Positions 32,615 to 43,765 of a DNA stretch of 64,000 nt are shown here, piece after piece (position 1 is the first letter of the stretch; each line of letters opens with the position of its first letter). This stretch comes from Apoda limacodes (taxonomy: Eukaryota > Arthropoda > Insecta > Lepidoptera > Limacodidae), in contig OX291554.1 in assembly GCA_946406115.1 (NCBI GenBank), positions 14,767,092 to 14,831,091 on the forward strand. Direction: 5' to 3'. Made by a program: the position numbers and the translations under genes. A model generated the notes under the pieces. That model did no database searches. It had not been told where the DNA came from and saw only the letters and a list, made by a program, of their open reading frames with translations.

Positions 32615-33349
32615 TATTCGCAACCAATTTAAATGAAGGGATAGGGCCATTTCTATCACTATAAACACAAACAAGACAAAGTACTTACAGAGCAACAAAC
32701 TTTTCTGACCTGGTGTCTATCGCTAGTGTCGTGTAAGTTCGCAGCATTTATTCCGGCGACTGTGGTTATGATGTTTGACCACGGGGTTACAGAAAATTAA
32801 GCTTTGTTTTTACCTTATATATTGCCTACATTTATACCTTTCGCCCTTATAAGTGCGATACAGATGTGCGTAGTGTGTTTCTTCTTTTAGACTTGTAAAT
32901 CCGAACTACTCTGCCCGAATGATTTTTTGTTAGTTTTCGCACTTTTATGTCAGTAAGTATATAAAATTTTCCAAACTTGGACTCCCCATTCAACTCTTTT
33001 CTTCGTTAAAGTTTATCGTTTTTCACGGGATCCCCTGACTAGAAGACTTTACTTATCCCATTTCTTTGCCAGTCTGAAACCTTGGAGTATATATACATAT
33101 GATATATACTTGTTTCTTATTTTGTCAATCCTTAATTTAATTACTACTGTTGCAAACTACTCTTGACTCTCGGTTTTTAATTTAAGTGTTTGATTATCAT
33201 TTTCCAGCGGCTTTGACCACCCTAATTTTTTTATTGGCGTGCATTCCTACTGCAAGTCGCAACATCTTGATTCTAAAATTTCTTCGAAGTCTTCGAAGTT
33301 TCCTATAGCAAACTAAAGTTGTAGCTATAGTTACTTTGAACGGAATTCG
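32615..33349. other. No gene identified
   Basis: Nothing recognisable beyond a short aagtcttcgaagttt direct repetition near 33288-33302. Confidence 0.45.
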
Positions 33350-33525
33350 GTTAATGTTATTCCCACGGGAACTTTTATTTTACGATAAAAAGTCGATGTC
33401 CTTGTCCGTTTCCTCAACTATCTCTGCTAAATTTCAGTTCAATTTGATGCTCCGTTGGGGCGTAAGTAAGTAACAAACAAACAAACTTACAAACTTTCAC
33501 AGTTATAATATTTAGTTCATTATAT
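33350..33525. repeat. Helitron-like repeat end
   Basis: The phrases tcccacgggaacttttattt, tctgctaaatttcagttcaa, tggggcgtaagtaagtaaca and aactttcacagttataatatttag are the usual right-hand part of a widespread lepidopteran element (compare 5900-5990 and 53440-53570). No coding sequence. Confidence 0.5.
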
Positions 33526-33849
33526 ATGTCTCTAAATTAAATGATGTCATTAAGTTTATTTAACACCAAATACAGTTGCATTAAAATTCTTTAAATAGTT
33601 TTGCTTTCATATGAGATAATTTAATATTCCAAAACGACAACTATGGGAATTTTTTATTTAAATAGGGTTTCAAGAACTATTGTAAATCGTCGGAAGAAAT
33701 ACCTAAATAACTATATAGGTATGTATATTGTGAAACGTTTTGTATTTTCTTTAAAAAATATGAGTGGAAAGTACAATTTAGATGTATTCGACTTAATGAA
33801 ATATATATAAAATTATACCACTTTTTAAAAGTGGAAGTAAAGCTAATCT
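33526..33849. other. AT-rich sequence, nothing identified
   Basis: No feature recognised. Confidence 0.4.
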
Positions 33850-34850
33850 ATCTCTATACTGCCTGCCTTAAGCAAAATTTTTGAAAAACTTATGTTCAAT
33901 CAGATGCTTAAATATTTTAACTTAAATGGATTACTTCATCCTTAACAGTTTGGGATAAGTAAATTTGGGAGTTTCTCAACGTTCTATTTTAGGTCCTTTT
34001 CTGTTTTTAATTTTACCTAACTGACCAGCCTTTCTTTGTGGAGAAGCTGTGCATAACTACATTAGACAATAGGCTGCAGTGGAACGTTCACATCTCAGTT
34101 CTTGCAGGAAAACTTAGTTCCGCTGCTTATGCAGTTAAAACACTGCAGATGTTGACACTGCTCGCTTGTTTTAGTTTAGCTATTTCCAATCCGTCATATC
34201 TTATGGTATTTTGCTTTGAGGTAAGGCAGCTGATATTTATTTGCAAAAGAGAGGAAGAGAGAGTACGGTCAATCTATAAATTGGAACATCGAATTACTTT
34301 TAAAAATTTATTTAGGAAAATTAATATTTTTACTGTTTCTTGCTAACATATCTTCGCTTGTATAATGTATGTACGCAGAAATTGACACTTATTTGCTAAA
34401 AATAGTGACCTACACAGTTTTCATACAAAGAATAAGGATAAATTTATAAAAAAATTAATAGCTCTTTCGCAATACAAAATTTTAATTCTACTATAAAAAT
34501 CCAGAACATGTTAATTTACCCCCAAATAAATTTAAAATACATGTCAAAGATAGTTTAATTAAAAAAAGCTATAACAAAATTGATAAATACATAAATGATA
34601 AAAATGCTCGTAAGAATTAGAACTTTATTAATTGTATTGGTATCGGTGCATTTGTAATATGATTAAAACAAAAACAATATATGGTATAACCTAGTGTAAG
34701 GCTATATTGTATTTTAATATGAAGCTGAAAAAATAAAAGATTAGCTGCTGAGTTTCTTGCCGTTTCATCTTGGTAGTAGGTAAATCATTAAAAAAAAATT
34801 AAACTTTCTATTCATAGTGCTGTATAAAAGCCTATCTCAATAATTTTTTT
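33850..34850 (+). pseudogene. Degenerate LINE reverse transcriptase (ORF2 3' half)
   Basis: Translation from 33850 gives a reverse-transcriptase finger/palm segment (SKIFEKLMFNQMLKYFN), then a stop within the following HPQQFG-like motif. At about 33969 comes GVSQRSILGPFLFLI, the RT motif normally written GVPQGSILGP. The region holding the catalytic YADD box is missing. At 34038-34346 follows LDNRLQWNVHISVLAGKLSS, the post-RT segment of jockey/CR1-type LINEs, and the C-terminal part continues with frameshifts and stops to about 34620. The tgctgagtttcttgccgttt segment and ataaaagcctatctcaataa near the end are typical 3' UTR phrases. The order of motifs is that of a LINE ORF2 with internal deletions, so it is dead. 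A jockey/CR1-like clade is a judgement from motif style. Confidence 0.8.
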
Positions 34851-34879
34851 GAGTTTTAGGCTTAAAGCGGCTACCTTTT

Positions 34880-35130
34880 GGCGAGGTAGCACTAGCCAGC
34901 ATAGCTACAGACAAGAAGTGTCTATGTTTTAAGCTCGCTAAACTAAAAAGTGTTCTCGGTATCAGTTTTACTGTGTCTCCATAAAAGGGAATATTACAAT
35001 TGTTTCTTTACATTTCGGCCAGGTAGCACCAGTCAGCATATTCACGACCATGAATTGTCTATTTTAAAAGTACGTTAACCTTAAAAGTGTGTCCAGTAAC
35101 AGTTTTAATGTGTGTCCATAAAAGGGAAAA
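34880..35130. repeat. Diverged direct duplication, about 137-bp offset
   Basis: Copy 1 (34880-34998) and copy 2 (35017-35130) share aggtagcac(t/c)ag(c/t)cagcata, then gtgtctat/ttgtctat, aaaagtgt, cagtttta(c/a)tgtgt, and tccataaaaggga at the end. The offset between the aggtagc marks is 137 bases. No frame is conserved. Confidence 0.7.
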
Positions 35131-36198
35131 TTACTAACACATATGTCAGCATATCATTGTATGTAACGTAAAATATTCCAATTTGTTAACACGAAGGTTT
35201 TGCGGTAGCGTAAAATTAATTGCTTGTTTACGTTAAGAGTATAACTAAGCTTTTAAATATTCACAACTCTCGTAGTGTTGATTCGTTGATAAACTCTTCC
35301 TGTTTTTGGAATAGGAGTCGCCGTTAGTTAATCAGTTGCAGAACAAGTTACTGTTATCATTAACTACCGAGTTTATCTCACGTCAAACAATATACTTTAC
35401 TATGAGAATATTGCATCTTTTTACGACCGGCGCATAATATGGATGAATACTGTACTTTGTGCTCTAGTTTTAGTGGCCAATAAAGCTTATGCTTATACAA
35501 AAGCTGCAATATCTTCTAGTAAGTAATTACTCGTATAGAAGGTGCATATCCTACTCACAAATTAAACTTGCTAGACCTGCCAGTATGATGTGCCCACCCG
35601 CTTGGAGATATTGCTACTCACTAGCAAACTACACTCTAATTACTCTCTCTCCTATTAGTTTCGCAGTAGGTCGATTTGTGTATAAAAGTACCATTATTAT
35701 GATAACTTCAATAAGATGTCATTCGATTGAATCGTCATGAATATCCAATCCAGTGGATAAAATCGCTTATTTGCCATTTATAGGTATTAACTGAAATTAA
35801 ATATCTAATATACATATTGTGACCAATACGCATTGAAAATGCAGCCCTGAACATCCCAATAAAATTGCATGTATAGATTTGCCTCTCGTAGTGTAATATT
35901 TAATATTATGCAGATTAATTATAAACAGCTGTACCTTCTTACTAGCTAACTACAATATCTTATTAGTTAATTAATAAAAGGTGCGTTTTGTTGACAAGGA
36001 TTATACCTTCACATTAAATTCACTTTATGCACACATTCAATCGTGATGTTGACCAAAACGGAATACGCTATGAAGTCACTTCCAGTCCGCATTCAACGCA
36101 TTGGCTGCACATTCTCGGGAGGTAGAGTAGTGGATGCGCTGTCCATTTGTGAACAGCCGAATTGTTTACATTTGGTGTACAGAACATAGCTCTCAATG
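35131..36198. other. No gene identified
   Basis: AT-rich. The 83-codon plus-strand frame at 35489-35740 has no recognisable family. Nothing marks a repeat. Confidence 0.4.
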
Positions 36199-36600
36199 CC
36201 GTTGTAGCGGGTTATATCGTACCGTTACAAGCAAGGCTGGTGTCACGCGTCCCACATCGCGCTATCAAAGTTTCTTTGGCAGTTCAGCATACAAAGGAAC
36301 CGAAGCGCAAATTAAGTGGACTCCCCAAGAGCGACAACCCAAGCCGAAGCTGCCCCCGCGGGAAGCCCTTGAGCGTTGGGCGCTATATGGACTGAGACTG
36401 AGAAAAAAAAATTTAGTGGACCACGGCGGTCCCCAGACTTTTCACCCCGCCTGGCAGGAGATCTCCTCTTTGCCTCCGCTCCACATTCGTGACCCTGAAC
36501 ATTGATCAAGCTCGTACGCAAGCATCGCTGCAAGAAATATCGACCTTCGGTCTGGGAAGGGGACTGATGTAGCGGATTATATCATACCGATTACAACGAT
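36199..36600. repeat. GC-richer block between two diverged direct repeats
   Basis: The phrase gttgtagcgggttatatcgt, then accgttacaa (36200-36229), recurs as gatgtagcggattatatcat, then accgattacaa (36567-36597), about 367 bases later. The DNA between them has higher GC and overlapping frames on both strands (36134-36505, 36162-36395, 36533-36312), none with recognisable products. Duplicated edges suggest an inserted or duplicated unit. The class is unknown. Confidence 0.5.
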
Positions 36601-36639
36601 GCTTAGGTTATACTGCATAGAACTGGTCCAGTGCGAATT

Positions 36640-36845
36640 GGCAGGTGTTGTCGAACTAGTGGCAAATCGACAGTTAGAATTTTCCCCGCCCCTCATAAGG
36701 TCTCTGACGGGCTTTTAATACTACTGTCATTTGACAACAGTCAGGACCGACGGTTTAACGTGCCCTCCGAACTAGGCGATCATTTATTTAATCTTGGACC
36801 ACGCCCTACGTTGCTTAACTTTGTATAACGTTTCATGTTACTGGT
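36640..36845 (-). repeat. 5S-rRNA-derived SINE, inverted copy
   Basis: On the minus strand, aaagttaagcaacgtagggc, then gtggtccaagattaaataaatgatcg (36830-36780), is a diverged 5S control region. It is followed by ttcggagggcacgttaaacc, then gtcggtcctgactgttgtc, the body shared with 32225-32470. The order head to body is kept, which supports one SINE family and not chance similarity. Confidence 0.65.
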
Positions 36846-37134
36846 ATGTGAGCTCAGTAAGTACCTAACTAAGCACTAATAAAGTAAACAAGCTAAATTA
36901 TTGCCTAGTTAAAATGTTTAGCGTTGCAGGTAATGATTATTCAATTTGCTGTGTAAACACAAATTGTTAACTGTGAAAAAGCTAAAACAAATTTAATCCA
37001 TGTAAAGTAACCGCAATTTAACTGTTAGTTATCACAAAATTAGTTTTCACATATAATTGAGATTTAGAACGTTTTATGAACGCTGTCAAAGTACTTATAC
37101 TGATAAGGGATTGGTATTTGTACATGAACAGAAT
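36846..37134. other. AT-rich sequence, nothing identified
   Basis: No feature recognised; a ttgcaggtaatga string near 36924 is splice-like but lacks a pyrimidine tract. Confidence 0.4.
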
Positions 37135-37215
37135 AACCATAGCATAGTGATTAGACTAGAGCACTTGATTTACGATCGAAATATCGGAGGTTTAAATTCA
37201 ACTTGTGCCGCTAGA
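37135..37215 (+). repeat. tRNA-like SINE head remnant
   Basis: The segment gtgattagactagagcactt followed by acgatcgaaatatcggaggt and tttaaattcaacttgtgcc keeps the spacing of an A-box-like and a B-box-like element (about 37188-37202). Both boxes are degraded. It is read as an old tRNA-derived SINE and not a tRNA gene. Confidence 0.45.
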
Positions 37216-38681
37216 CTTAGTCTGTTCAGTCCTGACTTGCTCCTTCAGGATTGTTAAAATGGGCATATTATCCTAACTCACTACTTTTTTTTGCTTTTTA
37301 ATTTATTATTTTAAAGATAACTATACGGCCATATGTCAATCTATTTCAGTCTGGTTATACTGTATCAGGAACAGTGTTGCAGAGATTGGTTCAACAACTC
37401 TAATGTCCTGACTTTTCTCAAAGGCGCGTGCGTTTCTATCGCATTTTTTTGATTTGCATGCCGCTTTTTTAATTTTTGTTTAGTTTTAAGTAGATTTTGG
37501 CCTCAAAAAAATATATTATAGAAGTGTTGTTTCTGAACAAGAAAAAAATAGTTGTAGAAAATGTGTTTTTTTTTTTTTATAACGTGTTCATTTTTCAAAG
37601 TCCAGCCGGATTTCTGACAAATGGCTAAAAACAACAAACAACTCCTGACGTCTTGTAACCCTAGTAATGCAAGACTAAAGTGGCTAGTGACCTTTTTACT
37701 TTTACTTTAAATTTACTATTGTATAAACAACGGTACACTTGGCAAGAAATAACTATTTTCCTATGTGGAATGCAGTGTAAAATGCAAAATAAAAGAATTT
37801 GGAACGTACAGTGTGCATTCTAAAAGTTTTTTTCATGACGTGATGACGCTAACTGAATAGTAATAATGGAATGTGTGCCTGTTCGTTGGTAATTGTTAAC
37901 ATATTTGTGTCTGTCAGATGGTGTCGCTACTGTTACTTTTATATTTGCTTATTGCACTGCTTTGGAAAACTTTGTTTATATGGTATCATTGATCGTAGCG
38001 ACATTCAAATGCCTGCTTGATGCTGTGGTGTACGTGGTGGGGTCTTTAGTCTAGACAAAATAGTATTAGAAAAGCTTATGCCTATAAATAATCCTATAAG
38101 CCTTGCATTAAGGCGGGGTTATCTTGAGTAAAACAATTAGCACTGCTACCGCCAAATTACGTATTGTTATTCGCAATTGCATACGGCAGCAATATAACTT
38201 CCGTGACCTCGCACCATAGATTTTATTAAAAATTCCGCAGCTTTATGATTGCTTTTAGAAAATCTATAAACGATAGCAACAAACTGTTTTTGTCATTTTC
38301 TTATAAATTGTAAATCCTTTTTGTATTGTTGGTTACTGTATTTGTTTTATGGTTATGGTATCTATATAAGTAAAGAGTTTATAATGTCTGTTCTAATGCC
38401 GAAGTTAATGTTATCTTTGTAATTTTTTTCTATCGTACAAAATCGTTATAATCGTATTTCGGGCGTCAGTTTCTAAATAGTTTAATCTAGTTTTATTTTT
38501 AATTTTTTTATTGCGTTGTGCCTAAAAAGATGTTCAAAAACACCCAGAACCAGTATACTCTCGCCTTAACTTCTATTTTTAATTAATTACTTATTTTATA
38601 ATATGTTAACGTCTTTTTCGCTATCGGGTTTTATTTACGTAGCAAAACGAAACACTTACCACTACGCTTCCTACTGTTAAT
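37216..38681. other. AT-rich sequence, nothing identified
   Basis: No gene or repeat family recognised over about 1.5 kb. Long T runs occur at 37568-37579 and elsewhere. Confidence 0.45.
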
Positions 38682-38766
38682 CTGTTTTTCATGTACTCAG
38701 TTAATTTCTGGCACAGTTGTAAATCTATTTTTCATGTAGATAGTTGATTTTTGGCACAGTTGTCGC
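38682..38766. repeat. 43-bp direct duplication
   Basis: The unit tctgtttttcatgtactcag, then ttaatttctggcacagttgt, is followed at once by tctatttttcatgtagatag, then ttgatttttggcacagttgt. The two copies differ at a handful of positions. Confidence 0.85.
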
Positions 38767-40155
38767 CAAGTTTCGTAAAAATGATGTGTTAAGTGTAGAA
38801 AGTGCAATTTTATTTAAAAATTCTCCGCTACACCCTGATACTGATACTGATACACGATATGGCCCTACTATTATCCAAATATTCAGTCGTATCCATTGCT
38901 TGATTAGCAGCACTTGTGAGCCTAATTCATCTTATTAGTCATCACAAAAGAATCAGTGAAACTGTTCAGAAAGTCCTGTTGAAAGTTCGTTTATTCGATG
39001 GTGCTGAGGGAATACCATATTAATTTCACTTTTCTCTCATCTAAGACGGCTTTATTCGCGTCACAATCGAGGGCGAGCGTGCTAACTGCCTTCTCATGCT
39101 ACGTGTCGTTTCATTGCCTAAGCTTTATGCGAACAATCTTAATACAGTATCATATCACATATGTGCAGGGAGAATGTGTGTGTCAATTAAGTTATTATAA
39201 GGATATTTATCTGATACGAAATTAAGAAAAAACAAAGATAAAACAGTATTGCGGAAGTGGTCTTAAACTGTTTTGTAGAGTTTAATAAAAAAAAAGAGAC
39301 GCAATTTGGAATCTGCAAAGCAACTTTTTTAGACAGATATTAAATTTGATGACAGCAAAAGGTGCCGTCTAAATTTTACTCAGTAATGTATACTTGCATA
39401 AGTTTTAGGAACAGTACCCAAGTATTTTTTCTATAGATGTTAACGTTTTTTTCTTTAAGCTACGATACGATGATTATGTTTCATTTTTGTCATCAAGCCA
39501 AGTCTTTAATATACTAATAAAATCTACTTTTGTATACTTAGTTACTAAAAAATCTAAAAGAAATTGATCAATAACGAAATTGTAGAAACAGATAAGATTA
39601 ACATTTGTTATGTGATTGAAGTAATATTGAAGCATAATTATATATATTTTGTTTGTACTGGAATACACTTGATCAGTTTTTCTTTAATACGTAAGTTAAA
39701 GGCATTTTTCATTAACATAATTATTCACCTCGTGAGTGACACTGTTATGTCATTAAACGTACTGCAATTATATTTAAAACTATTATCGTTTCCGTCAGTG
39801 TAGAGGAGTCTATAAAGATAATGAATGTTATCACTAAGAAGTTGTCGTTATGCCCGGAGATTCCTTAACAAGCTGCGTATAGGTACACCCAGTGCGAAAA
39901 ACACTGTATAATGCAGGCTATTCAAGGAAAAAAATCGAGATACCTACTTGATATAATTTTGACAGGGTAATTTTATTGTTTATACTAATCGGCCTTATTA
40001 CAACAGCGTTGCACGTTCTGAACACGCCAGAATCACAATTCAGGGGTTGTTGAAGTACAATGGCCGCGAGCCAATTCATCATTTAGCACATCTAAATTTT
40101 CATCAACGTCATCATTTAGGTAACGTCAAAATTTAATTAATGCATGATCTTTATG
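38767..40155. other. No gene identified
   Basis: A ctgata triplet run lies near 38836-38853. Frames at 38744-38938, 38998-39225 and 39564-39803 overlap others on the opposite strand and look random. No repeat family recognised. Confidence 0.4.
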
Positions 40156-40310
40156 ATCTATACTTATATAACAAAGCTATAGAGTTTGTTTTTTGTTATA
40201 ACGCGCTAATCTCTAGAACTACCAGTCGGATTTGTAAAAATGTTATTGCCATTGATAGTCCAATTCATAAAGGTATAGGCTATTTAGAAAAAAAGTCAGA
40301 AATAACCCTA
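40156..40310 (-). repeat. Dispersed element ending in 'agtatagat', minus strand
   Basis: Read on the minus strand, the element contains aaatagcctatacctttatg, gactggtagttctagagatt, agcgcgtt and finishes near ataagtatagat. The same element is at 40822-40970 in the plus orientation and as a fragment at 51935-51998. The two nearby copies form an inverted pair about 0.5 kb apart. Family not named. Confidence 0.65.
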
Positions 40311-40679
40311 AGTGAATCAAATGAAAGCGACAGGGGATGGCAACAACGAAAAGGGAAGAGCAACGTCTACCAGGTGGTCAGCTTGTGTTTAAATAATGGT
40401 ACTTATTTTGTAGTATGTATGCCATGAATATTTTTACCACTTACATTCTTTTTGTAAACAAGAAAACAAATGTAACCCGAATTATTGACTTACGTTAAGT
40501 GAGGAAAGAATATAATATGCTGCTATTATAATGATTTAACTTTTCGTCAATTGTATTTTAAATTATTGTCAGATGACAATCGTTTTTCTGCCCATTTCGT
40601 TTCTACCATCCCCTGTGGCATCGTTTGCCCGCGCCACAGACTATATGCTTCAATACTAGTTCTCGCTTAGGCTTCTTTC

Positions 40680-40810
40680 TTGCTTTTTGCTTTATTTTTA
40701 TTTTATTTTATTTTATTTTATTTTATTCAGGACAACAAACAAATGTACAATTTATATTACATGTAAAATTAAATTAAAATATTATTTAATTTACAATCTA
40801 CCACGCTATC
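40680..40810 (-). repeat. TTTTA microsatellite and LINE tail, minus strand
   Basis: A pure attttattttattttatttt array occupies about 40691-40728. It is followed by attcaggacaacaaacaaatgtac, an arrangement usual at LINE 3' ends read on the minus strand. The pentanucleotide run is certain and the LINE assignment is inferred. Confidence 0.55.
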
Positions 40811-40821
40811 CACTCTTTATT

Positions 40822-40970
40822 TTAAATAGCCTATAAACCTTCCTCAAGAATTGGGCTATCAAATGCAAAATTAATATTTCATATACGACTGGTAGTTCCA
40901 GAGATTAGCGCGTTCAAACAAAAAACAAAAAAAAAACTCTAGTTTTATTATAATAGTGTAGATATTCTAT
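40822..40970 (+). repeat. Dispersed element ending in 'agtgtagat', plus strand
   Basis: It contains aaatagcctataaaccttcc, gactggtagttccagagatt, agcgcgttcaaac, and ends ataatagtgtagat. It is the counterpart of 40156-40310 and the inner part of the insertion at 51785-51998. Confidence 0.65.
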
Positions 40971-40974
40971 AATT

Positions 40975-41120
40975 ATACAGCCGATACTAAGAGGGCCAAG
41001 TGACGCTGTTGTAAAGAGTGTGGCAAAGGTTTCGGGTTCGATTACCGGTAAGGGACAACCATATTGTTACAATTTGTTAGTAGTTAAGTTGTCTCAACTC
41101 TGTTTTGTGCCCGGCACGGT
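40975..41120 (+). repeat. tRNA-like SINE head
   Basis: The segment gagggccaagtgacgctgtt, then gtaaagagtgtggc, is followed by tttcgggttcgattaccgg, in which gggttcgattacc (41034-41046) is a good B-box. The body gacaaccatattgttacaat, then gttaagttgtctcaactctg, is not shared with the other SINE family here, so this is a different family. Confidence 0.5.
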
Positions 41121-41349
41121 GATAAGCTCATCTATTACGTTTATGAAACGAAATATCATTCGTGAAACTTAGATCTTACGGGCATACGTTCGCTACACCT
41201 CTGAACAACAGTTTCAGAGATTCTACTCTTTTGATAAATGCTCTTACGCTTTTGCTTTAAACCTTTAATTTCCTGTAAACCAAGACAGGAAGAACAAATC
41301 ACTTACGTTTTTTTTTTCGGGTAATTAAATTATTAGACTTAAATAAAAA

Positions 41350-41405
41350 AAAAAAAAACCGTTTTGAGACCTTGAGAATCGTTTGCCATCATTTTAGACT
41401 GATCG

Positions 41406-41476
<71 letters not shown>

Positions 41477-41610
41477 GTAAGTATGTATGTTAGCTTTTTA
41501 TGCCCCTCGATATCTCAAGAACCAATAGATCAATTTGTCTCAAATGTGAGCAAAATTGGTCCAGCGGTTTGCTTTTTATTGCTAAAACACTGATATTTAA
41601 TTTATATCTA
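41350..41610 (+). repeat. Dispersed repeat carrying a 67-bp (TG)n microsatellite
   Basis: The text ccgttttgagaccttgagaa, then tcgtttgccatcattttaga, is followed by a pure TG run at 41407-41473 and by cccctcgatatctcaagaac, then attggtccagcggtttg. The same element without the expansion is at 20186-20400 on the other strand. The TG run creates a poly-Val/Cys frame that is not a gene. Confidence 0.75.
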
Positions 41611-42059
41611 TGCTTTAGTATTCCACATCCCTAGACTAGACCGAAGGATCCGAAGAATTAACGGCAGGAAGAACGGACGAGTTTTACGAGCGAAGATGTA
41701 TGTCCAATTGGCAGTTAAAGCATTTTAACGGCATATTGCTTTGGAGTTTAAAAGGCGGATGCTAACCACCGCTGGTTACTATTGAATTAATTAGTGGTGT
41801 TGCTAAATAATTCCTCATTAATTTCAACATGGAGACCAGGAACCCTGAGCGGCATTTTGTAAGACCACCGTTTGTAAGAACACAGAATAAATTATAGTAG
41901 CCCTTGCGCACAGAAGTGTCACTCCCTAATAAATCTTGGAAACGACACAAATAGACCGACAAATATCTACGCAATCTGAATTGAAACAATTTGTCAGGGG
42001 GGAAGGAATTTCTAGGTGACACTGTTATTGTCACTTTTGTGATATATTAACCCTATCAC
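41611..42059. promoter_or_regulatory. Balanced-composition block, possible conserved element
   Basis: The segment gactagaccgaaggatccga through aaggaatttctaggtgacac is less AT-rich than average and holds ATTA-rich clusters (ttgaattaattagtgg) and a dyad gtgacactgttattgtcac. A 90-codon minus-strand frame (42034-41762) has no recognisable product. It is listed as a weak regulatory candidate. Confidence 0.2.
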
Positions 42060-42067
42060 ATTATAGT

Positions 42068-42135
42068 TTTTTTTATACCACTAAGGTGGCAAACGAGCTA
42101 ACGGTCCGCCTGATGGTAAGCGTTTACCGCAGACT
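42068..42135 (+). repeat. LINE-derived repeat fragment ('cctgatggtaagcg' family)
   Basis: The text aaggtggcaaacgagctaac, then ggtccgcctgatggtaagcg, tttaccgcag, is the left end of the family best seen at 52590-53035. It is cut off after about 65 bases. Confidence 0.7.
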
Positions 42136-42149
42136 AAGCATTTCATGCA

Positions 42150-42290
42150 GTTTCATCTGTGTGTGTCTGCTGCTCGTATAAAACACGTACACGTCAGCGA
42201 ACGTTATTTTATTTTTGTAGTGTTAGTATATAAGAATAACGCAAGTTTTGTATGTGGTGTGCATGGTGTGGCCCTGTCAACAAGGCCCGC
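42150..42290 (+). repeat. Dispersed repeat with 'tttttgtagtgttagt' motif
   Basis: The phrases tgctgctcgtataaaacacg, tttttgtagtgttagtatat and aagaataacgcaagttttgt match, in order and orientation, 44865-44995, and the last two match 21150-21190. The family is unnamed. The 68-codon frame at 42145-42351 is incidental. Confidence 0.6.
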
Positions 42291-42520
42291 TGTTTTAGGT
42301 ATATATTTGCGCTTACATAGTAAAACAAGCTTGATAAAGGCAGGGACTTAAATTATTTCCATACGCAAATCGCTCCTTTATCAGAGTGCCACTGAATAAG
42401 CGGCGTGACTCAGAAAATAAAATAAATTATTCTTAAGTCTTCGGAATTTGACCATGCGAATTATCGACCAATTATGCAAAAAATGTTGCTTTATTTAAAT
42501 AAATACAAGCTAGTTAGAAG

Positions 42521-42543
42521 AGGTTATCTGTTTCAGATAACCT
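42521..42543. repeat. Perfect 10-bp inverted repeat with 3-base loop
   Basis: The arm aggttatctg (42521-42530), loop ttt, and arm cagataacct (42534-42543) form a perfect hairpin. It lies in AT-rich sequence with no gene nearby. Confidence 0.85.
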
Positions 42544-42854
42544 TTTATATATGTAACTGTAGATGTGAAACAGTTAAATATGCGTTATTCATATTCTGTA
42601 GTGATTCCAGCGGTTCCCTTTTGAAATGCATATTTAAGAAACTAAAGCGGCAATGAACTGTCTGCTAAATATACAGATATAACAACAGATAAAGCTTAAT
42701 ACCGACCTAATATTATAATATTTAAGAACCACCCAGATTATTTGTTGTTTTTTTTTAAATAAGCGTTTTGGGTAAAGCATTTCGCAAATAATTTTAATCT
42801 CTACAAAGTCAATTTACTTTAGGTAATATCCTTCTAAACTAAAATATTTGTTTA
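42544..42854. other. AT-rich sequence, nothing identified
   Basis: No feature recognised. Confidence 0.4.
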
Positions 42855-43235
42855 TGAGACCATATAATAAGAGGTATTAAACACAAGTGTGAGATTATGG
42901 GACGAGCAAGGCAAAGGCTAGTTCTATAATAGTATCACACGAGTGTTTTATTACCTAGTTAGGTATAGGCCGTTTCATTTACTACTCAATGTACACTCAT
43001 GATATTGGTAAAGTAAAAGAGAAAATAAAAAATAACTAGGTAGAAACCATTTCTTGTTACTGCATGTAATTATGTCTGGTGGAGTTAAATTTACCTCTGT
43101 ACCACTGGCAGACGAGTCCTCACTGATTTTATTTTTTAAACTTTTCGATAACACAAGAAAATTATTGGTTTAGTTCTTCAGAAAAAAAAATCAATTTTAT
43201 TTTGGTGCCAAATCCAGATATTGCTACTGCTCGGA
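42855..43235 (+). repeat. Dispersed repeat, copy 2 of the 25595-25995 family
   Basis: The phrases tatcacacgagtgttttatt, gtaaagtaaaagagaaaata, gagttaaatttacctctgta and aaacttttcgataacacaag occur in the same order as in copy 1. This copy has extra sequence (ttcagaaaaaaaaatcaatt) near its right end. Confidence 0.7.
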
Positions 43236-43765
43236 ACAGTTGCGTTACCACAGATTACATATCCATGAATACTGGTATCATAGATGTAATTTTATATCTA
43301 TGACCGGCAAACTATACTATCATAATAAAAAAAATAATTAAACATACTTTGATACAAAAAAATGTTGAATTAAAAAAAAAACGGTTCATATTAATATTAT
43401 ACTTCTATACGTGGTTTTTATTACACAAAGGTTTGAGCTAGTCGTATAAGTATTTATTAATTATTATTAAACACTAACGAAATAATCATTTAAAAAATAA
43501 ACTTGAGATGTTTCTGCTGGATGATTGCAGCTATTTCATATGTAAATTATTAAATCTTGCATATAACTTAACGAAAATACGTGTAACACGACGGTAACGA
43601 TGCTCTTAAAAATAAATATTCTCGCATTTACACTTCACCAAATAAAAGCGAACCACAGAACTTACACTTCTTATCTTAAACTTTTACCTGATCTACTTGG
43701 ACATACATAAAAATTTATTTTTATGGCCTGCTTGCATCTCTCACGGTGTTGCTATCATTAATATT
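43236..43765. other. AT-rich sequence upstream of the splice motif
   Basis: No repeat family recognised. It becomes more balanced near 43680-43745, just before the splice-site cluster. Confidence 0.4.

Noticed and set aside
36134..36505. 123-codon plus-strand frame as a gene
   Set aside because: Two other frames overlap it on both strands, the product shows no family motif, and the block is flanked by direct repeats.
38744..38938. Overlapping frames on both strands around 38725-38938
   Set aside because: Both are short, mutually overlapping and start in a 43-bp duplication; no motif or codon pattern supports either.
41372..41593. 73-codon frame with a long Val/Cys run
   Set aside because: It is the translation of a (TG)n microsatellite inside a dispersed repeat.
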